Shown here piece after piece: positions 16,829 through 25,378 of a stretch of 64,000 nucleotides of DNA (the first letter of the stretch is position 1; each line of letters starts with the position of its first letter). The position numbers were made by a program, and so were the translations under genes. The stretch is from Sphingobium sp. SCG-1 (GTDB lineage: Bacteria; Pseudomonadota; Alphaproteobacteria; Sphingomonadales; Sphingomonadaceae): positions 3,935,001 through 3,999,000 of the forward strand of contig NZ_CP026372.1 in the NCBI RefSeq assembly GCF_002953135.1. The letters run 5' to 3'. Below the pieces are notes generated by a model. That model had not been told where the DNA came from. It ran no database searches and saw nothing but the letters and a program-made list of their open reading frames with translations.

Positions 16829-19390
16829 ATGGGGGCTACCTTGATCCGTTTCACTTCAAGCTTTCTCGCGCTGTCCAGCGCGCTCCTGACCGCCGGTCCT
16901 GCTTTCGCACAATCTCCCGATGCTGACGCGAATAGCATCGCCGCCGATGGTGCCTCGTCGATCATTGTTACCGCAAAGACGACACGCTCTGCGACAGCGC
17001 TTCCCCAGAGCGAAATGCAGAAAATCCTGCCCGGTGTCTCGCCGCTGAAGGCGATCCAGACTCTTCCCGGCGTGCTGTATATCACCGCCGACCCATGGGG
17101 CTATAATGAGCAGAACGCCCAGATCTTCATCCATGGCTTTGCCGGTAACCAACTCGGCTACACAATGGACGGCATCCCGCTAGGCGACCAGAGCTATGGC
17201 AATTATAATGGCCTCTCCCCGCAGCGCGCAGTGATTTCGGAGAATGTCGGACGCGTAGTGGTTTCGACCGGCGCAGGTGATCTTGCGACTGCATCGAACA
17301 GCAATCTGGGCGGAACGGTCGAGACCTACTCGTCAGATCCGCTGGACACGCTAGGTATACAGGCGGCACAGACAGTCGGCAGCTACAGCACGTCGCGCAC
17401 CTATGTCCGCATCGACAGCGGCAAATTCGGTCCCGGCGATGCAAATTCCGCCTATATCTCCGCCGCACGCCAGCGTGCCCGCGCCTGGGATTTCAACGGC
17501 AAACAGGGCGGTTGGCAGGCGAATGCCAAGTTCGTGCACGATAGTGACATTGGCAAGATCACGCTGTTCTTCGACTATAATGACATGACGCAGCCGAATG
17601 AGGACGCTACCGTCTTCTTCAAGCCGTCTGCGGGCGGCACCGCCACACCGGTGCAGCTTTACACGCCCTATACCAAGCCCTTCTTCTACCCGGATTTTGA
17701 TGCCTACCGGACATCCTATCTGAGCGGGGCGGGCAATTCGCCCACAGCCGAAGGCAGCAATTACCGCAACTATTATTCAGACGCGCAGCGCACCGATTAC
17801 CTCGGCTATCTCCGCTATGATGCGCGTATATCGGACAACATCAACTGGTCGACGACTGGCTATTATCATCATAATGACGGAGCGGGCGTCGTCGCCGGCC
17901 CGCTTGGCCAGTCGATCACTACCGCGCAGGCCTATCTCGATCCCGCTTATGCCACCCTGCCGGCCAATTGCCGCTTCACTGCCAACAATAATGGCATCAG
18001 GCCCGCAGCCTGCACCGCGCTGACTTCCGCGCAGGCGACTGCGGCCGGTGCAGCACTGGTGGCCGCGACCGGCGGATCGGGGCTGATCACCCGCACGACT
18101 GAATACCGCATCGATCGCGGTGGCGTAATCTCGGCACTGAGCATAGATATTGGAACGCACAAGATCGAGCTTGGCGGATGGTTCGAGCATAACAGCACGA
18201 CGCAGTGGCGGCGCTGGTATGGCGTCGACGTCGCCAATCCGCAGTCGAGCACACCCTATATCCGGCCGCTCGACGTCGCCGACCCGCTGTTCACCCAATA
18301 TCAGGGTGAAGCGAAGATCAACAATCTACAGCTTCACATTCAGGACACTTGGCAAGTGACGCAGAAGTTGCTTGTCCAGGCAGGTTTCAAGACGAGCGCC
18401 CAGTGGGCGGACGGTCGCTATCCTGTGCAGCCTCGCGTCGGATCGCTCGGCGGAACGACGGCGCTGCCGGAAGGGAAGATCAACACAAAGCGCTGGTTCC
18501 TGCCGGCGATCGGCGCGACTTACGACTTCAACGGCCATGAGCAGGTCTATTTCAACGTCCAGAAAAATCTGCGGCAGTATCAGGCTTATCTGGCGGGCGG
18601 CGGCGGCCCCTGGTTCACGGGGAGTCAGGCGGCGTTCGACGCGTTTGCCGACGAAGGCAAGCCGGAGAGCAGCTGGACCTATGAAGCCGGCCTGCGCACC
18701 CGCCGCACCTTCGGCGGCGGCATCGGCTTCGACGCGCAAGTCAACTATTATCATGTCGAGTTCAAGAACCGCCTGCTCGCCATCCCGACGAACCCGGGCG
18801 GCATCGCTGGCAGCGGCATCACCGGTGGCACCTCGACGCTGGTCAATGTCGGCGACGTCAAGACCGATGGCGTCGATGCGGCATTCACTCTTCGCGTGGG
18901 GCAGACCTTCTCGCTCTATAATGCGATCTCCTACAACCTTTCGAAATATCAGAACGACTACACGTCCACCGCTCTTGGTATCGGCGCGGCGAGCGACACC
19001 TGTATCGGCGGCTATCTCGTTGTCGGTGGTATCGTGCCCACTTGTGGCAAGCAGTTGCCAGGTACGCCCAAATGGATGAACAAGACGGTCGCCACCTTGT
19101 CGGTCGATCCGTTCGAGGTTCAGCTAATCGGTGACTATGTCGGTCGACGCTTCAGCACCTTCACCAACGATGCCAGCGTGAAGTCCTATTTCCTGACTTC
19201 GCTGCGGGTTGCTGGACGTGTGCCAGACGGCGTGCTGCCTTTGCGCAAGGTGGAACTGGCGCTCAACGTGACGAACCTGACGGACAAAAAGGGCATTTCC
19301 ACCCTCTCGATCGGATCGGCGACCAACAGCTATTCGGCATATCCAATTGCACCGCGCCAATGGTTCCTGACGCTGTCAGCCGCATATTAA
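16829..19390 (+). CDS. TonB-dependent outer-membrane receptor
   Basis: This is an 853-residue receptor with a signal peptide (to about FAQ, residue 27), a plug domain and a 22-strand barrel ending in the aromatic-type terminus FLTLSAAY. The plug begins near SSIIVTAKTTRS and contains KAIQTLPGVL and MDGIPLGDQSYGNYNG. There is no STN domain, so it does not signal to a FecR partner. The start is uncertain: ATG 16829 or TTG 16841, which has GGGGG in front. No transport gene is adjacent, so the substrate cannot be inferred. Confidence 0.9.
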   Translation: MGATLIRFTSSFLALSSALLTAGPAFAQSPDADANSIAADGASSIIVTAKTTRSATALPQSEMQKILPGVSPLKAIQTLPGVLYITADPWGYNEQNAQIFIHGFAGNQLGYTMDGIPLGDQSYGNYNGLSPQRAVISENVGRVVVSTGAGDLATASNSNLGGTVETYSSDPLDTLGIQAAQTVGSYSTSRTYVRIDSGKFGPGDANSAYISAARQRARAWDFNGKQGGWQANAKFVHDSDIGKITLFFDYNDMTQPNEDATVFFKPSAGGTATPVQLYTPYTKPFFYPDFDAYRTSYLSGAGNSPTAEGSNYRNYYSDAQRTDYLGYLRYDARISDNINWSTTGYYHHNDGAGVVAGPLGQSITTAQAYLDPAYATLPANCRFTANNNGIRPAACTALTSAQATAAGAALVAATGGSGLITRTTEYRIDRGGVISALSIDIGTHKIELGGWFEHNSTTQWRRWYGVDVANPQSSTPYIRPLDVADPLFTQYQGEAKINNLQLHIQDTWQVTQKLLVQAGFKTSAQWADGRYPVQPRVGSLGGTTALPEGKINTKRWFLPAIGATYDFNGHEQVYFNVQKNLRQYQAYLAGGGGPWFTGSQAAFDAFADEGKPESSWTYEAGLRTRRTFGGGIGFDAQVNYYHVEFKNRLLAIPTNPGGIAGSGITGGTSTLVNVGDVKTDGVDAAFTLRVGQTFSLYNAISYNLSKYQNDYTSTALGIGAASDTCIGGYLVVGGIVPTCGKQLPGTPKWMNKTVATLSVDPFEVQLIGDYVGRRFSTFTNDASVKSYFLTSLRVAGRVPDGVLPLRKVELALNVTNLTDKKGISTLSIGSATNSYSAYPIAPRQWFLTLSAAY

Positions 19391-19479
19391 TAACATCACG
19401 CGCGTCCTGGTGGCGTGCACGCCGCTCACCAAGACGCGCTGATTTCATTTCAAGACTTACAAAGTCACCAGCCGCGGCA

Positions 19480-19800
19480 AGAATCTGGCAGAAACGGCGC
19501 GCTCCGTCGAACATCAGTTGGCCAGAGCGGAGCTGCGATACGGGACGTGGCGACCAGGGCAGAACAGAGTGATGTTCAAACGCACTTGCTCAACAGCGCG
19601 GCCCCAGGATCGCCGACGTCGTCTCATTGATCGACAATGTTGCCCAGACCACTACGATGCTGGCTTTCAATGTCACGATGGAAGCCGCGCGAGTTGGAGA
19701 GCTAGGCAAAGGCTTGCCGTTGTAGCTTATGAAGTAAAAACCCTGGCTCAGCAGACGCGCGATGAAGCGAGCGGCATTTCGGTGCTGATGACATTCATCA
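19480..19800 (+). pseudogene. Relic of a methyl-accepting chemotaxis protein
   Basis: The hairpin tip of an MCP signalling domain is readable in two frames. The first frame, ending at 19728, gives IADVVSLIDNVAQTT, then MLAFNVTMEAARVGELGKG. The second frame continues AVVAYEVKTLAQQTRDEASG from about 19715. The match to the MCP pattern (QTNLLALNAAIEAARAGE...GFAVVADEVR) is unmistakable. One base is missing near 19714, and no start or membrane part remains. The surrounding sequence 19391-19480 carries no readable remainder. Confidence 0.85.
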
Positions 19801-20584
19801 GAATGCGGTCGTGGTCGCCTCCGACGCGGGTCGGATCCAGCAACATTCCAGGCGCTGTCGGCGCAAGCTCAATCGATGTAGGCGCGTTTTGGCCAGTTCC
19901 TAGATATCGTCAGAGGGTCATAAAAAACAAGGGCCTGGTCGGCACGGCATCCCTCCACGCGCCGTTTCAATCAAGCCGTGGGCACAGTATTGCAATATTT
20001 CCCGCTACCGAAATTAGCCGCCGCGGACTTATAGGTCCATCCTCGGAACCAATTTCCCGAGGCGTGCGCACGGCTCCTTTTTTGGCGTCGCTATCAGGAA
20101 GCCGCTCAGCTTCGACCCGTCGAAAGCGGGAACCGCATTCACTGGCGTCTTTGACAAAGAGGCTGCTACGGCTGGAGCTGAAGGTCGGGCACGGACAATC
20201 CGACTTGGCAGAATGCAAATGCGCAGATTGGCCATCACGCCGCCATAGGCGAAATCTAACGGACAGCCAAAAGGCGCGTCCGGTAGGTGTGGGAGTTGGA
20301 CTCCGGCCAAGAGAAGGTGTCGGACTAGGCGCAGACCGCCGCGCCGCTTGTTGCAATGGACGCTGTCACCAGCAATAGCGCGGAAAGGGTTTTAGAAAAA
20401 CGGTTCCTGCTGCCTCCCCTGGAGGGTTGAAGCGACGGACGCAACCTTCACATTTTTAACAACACGGCGCTCTTGCATATTTTTGACCATTGCCTGCGAT
20501 CGCCCCGCGGCGGAAAGCGTCAACATAATGTCACGGCAGGCTGTCACTCTGCTTTTTCCGCCACCTGAGCAAGGTTCCGCCAGC
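19801..20584. other. Non-coding or decayed region before ppk2
   Basis: No intact gene is supported. On the minus strand around 20320-20395 a signal-peptide-like stretch (KTLSALLLVTASIATSGAA) is followed by a stop. A separate open frame at 20029-20310 could be the rest of the same decayed exported protein. Neither matches a family I know. Confidence 0.35.
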
Positions 20585-21511
20585 ATGGATGCGCCCGTCT
20601 TTCCTCAGCCCGCTTTCGACATGGACCGGATCAAGCAGGAGATCGCCGACAGCTTCGATGAAGAGTTGGAGATGGAGATCGACGAAAGCCGGTTGGAAGA
20701 CGTGCTGGCCGACCTCAGCGATCATCCCGAGCGCGAGCAACTGGAGCGCCGCACCTACTTCCGTGAGCTGTTCCGCTTGCAGCATGAGCTGGTGCGATTG
20801 CAAGATTGGGTACAGCATAAGGGGCTGAAGGTCGTGGTGCTGTTCGAGGGCCGCGATTCCGCTGGCAAGGGCGGCGCCATCAAGCGCATCACGCAGCGGC
20901 TTAACCCCCGCGTTCGCCGCGTCGCGGCGCTACCCGCGCCTAACGAGCGCGAGCGGACGCAATGGTATTTCCAGCGTTACGCACAGCACTTGCCCGCCGC
21001 GGGTGAAATCGTGCTGTTCGACCGAAGCTGGTACAATCGCGCGGGCGTGGAACGTGTGATGGGCTTCTGTTCGGAGGATGATGTCGAGGAGTTCTTCCGG
21101 TCCGTGCCGGAATTCGAGCGTATGCTGGTCCGCTCGGGCATCATCCTCATCAAATACTGGTTCTCGATCACCGATGATGAGCAGCAATTCCGCTTCAACA
21201 TGCGCATCCACGACCCGCTCAAGCAGTGGAAGCTGTCGCCGATGGACGTCGAATCGCGCCGCCGTTGGGAGGATTACACACGCGCCAAGGAAGCGATGCT
21301 GGACCGCACGCACATTCCCGAAGCGCCGTGATGGGTGGTCGAAGCCGTGGACAAGAAGCGCGCTCGCCTCAACTGCATCACCCATCTGCTGGCGCAGATA
21401 CCCTATGAGGACGTGCCAAAGCCGCCGGTGACACTGCCCGATCGTGAACGCCATGCCGACTATTTTCGCAATCCGGTGCCGCAGGATATGTATGTGCCGG
21501 ATCAGTTTTGA
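20585..21511 (+). pseudogene. ppk2: Polyphosphate kinase 2, interrupted by in-frame TGA
   Basis: PPK2 enzymes transfer phosphate between polyphosphate and nucleotides. The frame has a Walker A (GRDSAGKGG, residues 89-97) and a Walker B region with LFDRSWYNRAGVERVMG. After residue 248 (...HIPEAP) a TGA at 21329-21331 stands exactly where the family has the first Trp of a WW/WY pair. The same frame then continues for 59 more residues with conserved WVVEAVDKKRARLNC and PYEDVP to a real stop at 21511. A single TGG-to-TGA change explains it. As written, the product lacks its C-terminal 60 residues. The start ATG 20585 has AAGG upstream. Confidence 0.85.
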
Positions 21512-21538
21512 TCGTTCGAAGCCGTCGGCAGGCCGGTC

Positions 21539-22513
21539 CTATCGCCGCATGAAGCCCATCCAGCGCAAAAGGAGGTAGGTCGCGCCAGCGGCGGCCACGG
21601 CCAGGATCGTGGCGTGCAAAGTCCCCCACGGCCCATCCGCGAAAGGCAGGCCGCCGGTATTCATCCCGAAGATGCCCGTGACCAGTGTTGCAGGTAGCAT
21701 CAGCGCAGTGACGATCGACAGGATGTAGAGGTTCTGATTGGTGCGTTGCGCCTCCTGCGTATCGAGTTCGTCGCGCAGGAGGCGCAGCTCGCCCTGCACG
21801 CCCAATATGTCGGCATCGATTGATTGCAGCCGCTGCGCCAGTTTCTCCACCACCGGCAGCAATGGCTCGGGCAGGTCTTCGTCCTGTTCCAGTCGTTGCA
21901 GCACGCCGCGCATCCCCATGAGCAGTCTGTGAAGTTGCGCGGACCGCCGCCTGATCCCGATCAGATCGCGCGCTGCGGGTGGATGGTGTCCTTCCAAGAA
22001 GGCGTCTTCGGCACGCTGTACGTCGGCGCCCAGCGTGCGGCTGATATCCGCCACATTTTCGCTAATCGCGCCGACCAGCAGTTCGAGCGCCTGTGCTGGG
22101 CCGATACCCGCCGCCTCGCGCTCCAGCCGGTGCCGCGCGATATCTGCCGAGCGCAGGGGATGCAGACGCGTGGTGAGCATCAGCGTTGCCGTGAGCGCAA
22201 TCCTCAGCGCACCGACGCGCGCGGTGTCCGCAACATCGAAATCACGCTCGAAGTCGTGCAGTACGCAGCCAACCGCACCGCCATCGACCAGCGCGCGCTG
22301 ATGCGTATCGGTCGAAAGCAACAACTCACGCACCGCCACCGGCAGTATGTCGGCAGTCTCAATCCAGCGCCGCGTGCCATGATCGGCGAGATTAAGGTGC
22401 AGCCAGCGGAACTGCCCGGCGAGCGCGCTATCGCAATGCTGGACCGGCTGCGCACCTTCGGCAGTGAAGTCGAGGCCCCAGATGAGCCCCGGCCCCATGC
22501 CTGTAAGGGGCAT
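21539..22513 (-). CDS. CorA/ZntB-family divalent metal transporter
   Basis: This 324-residue protein has a large cytoplasmic N-terminal domain and two C-terminal membrane helices joined by the signature GMN (in IFGMNTGGLPF), the selectivity loop of CorA-family channels. The N-terminal half resembles ZntB (zinc) more than CorA, but the ion cannot be fixed from sequence. It converges on ppk2 and lies downstream of the PiT gene on the same strand. Confidence 0.88.
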   Translation of the reverse strand: MPLTGMGPGLIWGLDFTAEGAQPVQHCDSALAGQFRWLHLNLADHGTRRWIETADILPVAVRELLLSTDTHQRALVDGGAVGCVLHDFERDFDVADTARVGALRIALTATLMLTTRLHPLRSADIARHRLEREAAGIGPAQALELLVGAISENVADISRTLGADVQRAEDAFLEGHHPPAARDLIGIRRRSAQLHRLLMGMRGVLQRLEQDEDLPEPLLPVVEKLAQRLQSIDADILGVQGELRLLRDELDTQEAQRTNQNLYILSIVTALMLPATLVTGIFGMNTGGLPFADGPWGTLHATILAVAAAGATYLLLRWMGFMRR

Positions 22514-22564
22514 GGGGGTTTGAAAGACGGGTTCTTCGGAGGCGGCCGTAATCCGATCCTTAGA

Positions 22565-24167
22565 TCAGAAGATCTTGGAGAAGAGCATGTAGAGCAGGCC
22601 CGCCAGCAGGATCGACACGGGCAAGGTCAGCACCCATGCCATCAGCATGTTGCGGATCGTGCTCATCTGCAATCCCGAGCCGTTAGCCGCCATCGTGCCC
22701 GCGACACCGGACGAGAGGACATGCGTTGTCGAGACCGGCAGGCCCAGATGGTCCGCACCGAAGATCGTGCCCATCGCCACCAGCTCTGCGGCCGCGCCCT
22801 GCGCGTAGGTCAGGTGCGTTTTCCCGATCTTTTCGCCGACAGTGACGACGATGCGCTTCCACCCGACCATTGTGCCAAGCCCCAGCGCAAAGGCTACTGC
22901 GACCTTCACCCAGGTCGGGATGAAGCGCGTACCTGCGTCGAGCGAACCCTTGTACGTGTCGAGCGCCTTGGTCTGGGCTTCCGACAGGCCAGCCGCCTTC
23001 TCCTTGCCCAACCGCTTGATTGCCTCGGAGGCGAGATACATATCGTTACGGATATTACCCACTGCGGCTGCCGGCACCTGCGCCAGGGAGCCATATTCGC
23101 TAACCTGACGATCCACGTCAGTGACCAGAACCGACAGAGCGGGCAGAGTCGGGCGCGAAACGCTTTTCGGCGATGTAGGTCGTGACTTTCGCGCGGGCTT
23201 GAACCGGAGTCTCCCCAGCAGGACCATTCTGGCCCAGCGCGCCTGCCGCTGCGATGGAATTGGCGTGGAATTCGGCCGTATATTGCGCAGGCACGGCGCG
23301 GTTCAGCGCATAGGCTGTGGGCACCGTGCCGATCAGGATCAGCATGATGAGACCCATGCCCTTCTGCCCATCATTCGATCCATGGGCAAAGCTGACGCCC
23401 GTGCAGGTGAAGATCAGCAGCGCACGAATCCAGGTCGGCGGCGGCACGCCATTCTTGGGTTCTTCATACAGCGCCTTGTTGCGGATCAGCAGCTTCATCG
23501 CGAGGAACAGCAGCGCAGCGACGCCGAAGCCAATCGCGGGCGATATCAGCAATGCCTGGCCGATCTCGGTGGCCTTCCCCCAGTCAACGCCCGCCGTCCC
23601 ACTCTTGCCATGCATCATCGCATTGGCGACGCCCACGCCAATGATCGATCCGATCAGCGTGTGCGAACTGGAGGACGGGATGCCCAGCCACCAGGTCACC
23701 AGGTTCCATAATATTGCCGCGATCAGCAGCGCAAACACCATGGCAAAGCCGGCATTAGAGCCAACCTGCAATATCAGTTCGACGGGGAGCAGCGAGACGA
23801 TGCCGAATGCGACCGCTCCGGTGGAAAGCAACACGCCGAGGAAGTTGAAGAAGCCCGACCAGACCACCGCGATGTTGGCGGGCATGGCGTTGGTGTAGAT
23901 GACGGTCGCGACTGCGTTGGCCGTATCGTGGAAACCGTTCACGAATTCGAAGCCGAGTGCGATCAACAACGCAATGAACAACAGGATGAAGGGGAGGTAG
24001 GTCGTGGCGTGCACACCGACTGCCGTCGCGTCGGCGTAGATGCTGTAGGCGACGTATCCCACTGCGGCGATGATCGCCGCTGCAAAGCCGATCATGCCCG
24101 CAGCGCCGAGCCCCTTGTCCAGATCAGGACGGGCGCCCGATCCGTTCATTGCGATCGTTGCATTCAT
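22565..24167 (-). pseudogene. pit: PiT-family inorganic phosphate transporter, frameshifted
   Basis: Low-affinity phosphate (metal-phosphate) permease of the PiT family, about 530 residues if repaired. The N-terminal part (24167 to about 23150) holds the first family repeat NGFHDTANAVATVIYTNAM and the second GSNDGQKGMG; the C-terminal part (to 22565) continues with TDVDRQVSEYG and four helices ending MLFSKIF. The two parts are in different frames. They join near 23145-23155, where reading CC for CCC in GCGCCCGACT restores the protein, so one extra C is the simplest explanation. As written, the protein would stop at 23118. Confidence 0.85.
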
Positions 24168-24587
24168 CGACTCGGCCCCCAGGATGTGTTTCGACGCTTG
24201 CTAAAGGCGATCCGTGACAAACATGTGGCGGCCAGTTGCGGCAGTAAGCGCAATCCACGTCTCAAGCGAAGTTTTCAGCATTGGCTTATGTCCAACCTGC
24301 CGTCGAACGATGCAAGCGAGATGAGTGAAATATTACCTGCCTGTTATCCTCCGCCCAAGCCCGACCGCGCTGACACCGGCGCGAAAACGATCCGTTAAGT
24401 CGGAACCGGACGTAACGAATTTCACATGTGTCGAGACCGGTGTGCGCTGAGCGACAATCTCAGGACGGCTCGCGCCAAAACATAAGGCTGATCATACATC
24501 ACTAAATGGAAAGTGGACGGTGTCGTGGTACGAAGTTCGTCATCAGTAAGACGAGGGAAGAAATGTCTCCGTCACGACCTTTTGCAT
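24168..24587. other. Intergenic region upstream of pit
   Basis: These 420 bases hold the promoter region of the leftward pit gene and the 3' flank of the leftward gene at 24588. No supported gene or strong hairpin was seen. Confidence 0.5.
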
Positions 24588-25376
24588 TTACCGGCTTCCC
24601 GGCAGACGCATTTCAATCATCTCGCCACCTCTACGGGCAATACCCCAGAAAATGCCGAGATTACTCTCATCCCAGTCGATCGCCTGCCCCTCCGCGGCCA
24701 TCGTGTAAGTGCCAGCATAATCCAGTGTAGCGCCACCCTTGGGCAGGGTCACAGCGTAAAGTTCCGGTAGGTCATGTCCGCTCAAATAAAGCCGACCGTC
24801 TGGACCCCATCCCCCGCCAGAGATGCTCATCGGGGCGATGCGGTCGAGGATAGCGCGCGGCAGGGCCCAGCCTTCGGTACGCCGCCAGCAGTCATCGAAG
24901 CGGACAAGCTGCGTGTACCGATGGTCGCGCATTGGCTCGCCGCCCTTCGCGTCGTAATTGGCGAACATCGCCCACCACGCGCCACCGCGCCGGTCTACCC
25001 ACGTTAGCGAGCCAATGCCCATGCCTAGCGAGATCGAGCGCTTGTGCGTCAGCGTCTTTGGATCGAAAAATTCTACCGAACTCGCCTGAGGCACTTGCGG
25101 GAAATTGGATGCAGCGCAGACCAATTCGCGGGCGATCAGTGCGCAGCTGTTGATGTGGGGAAAACGCTGCGGATCGCCCTCCCAACTGGCGCGCTTCTCG
25201 CCGGTGCGCTTGTCATAACGCGCGATCCGGTAATTGGCGACCGCGTAGACGTCGTGCTGACCCACCGCGACGCCTTGACGGGCCTCGACGGCCGGGATGC
25301 GGCGCAGAGTCTCGGTGGCGCCGTCATTGGCGGGAACCGCTGCTGTCGCCGCCAGGGCGAGGAGGAAGGCAAGCAT
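24588..25376 (-). CDS. Secreted beta-propeller-like protein, hypothetical
   Basis: This 262-residue protein has a signal peptide (MLAFLLALAATAAVPA). The rest is strand-rich with repeated short patterns such as QGVAVGQHDVYAVANYRI, and Gly/Trp-rich turns (SISGGGWGPDGRLYLSGHD), as in six- or seven-bladed propellers. I do not recognise the family with certainty. It starts 2 bases after the stop of the TonB-dependent receptor gene, so the pair is one operon, and the protein probably acts on, or binds, the receptor's substrate in the periplasm or outside the cell. Confidence 0.7.
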   Translation of the reverse strand: MLAFLLALAATAAVPANDGATETLRRIPAVEARQGVAVGQHDVYAVANYRIARYDKRTGEKRASWEGDPQRFPHINSCALIARELVCAASNFPQVPQASSVEFFDPKTLTHKRSISLGMGIGSLTWVDRRGGAWWAMFANYDAKGGEPMRDHRYTQLVRFDDCWRRTEGWALPRAILDRIAPMSISGGGWGPDGRLYLSGHDLPELYAVTLPKGGATLDYAGTYTMAAEGQAIDWDESNLGIFWGIARRGGEMIEMRLPGSR

Positions 25377-25378
25377 CG

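Noticed and set aside
21824..23185. 453-codon frame opposite the CorA/ZntB and PiT genes
   Set aside because: A GC-driven antisense frame that crosses two real genes on the other strand, with Arg/His-rich, unfolded-looking sequence.
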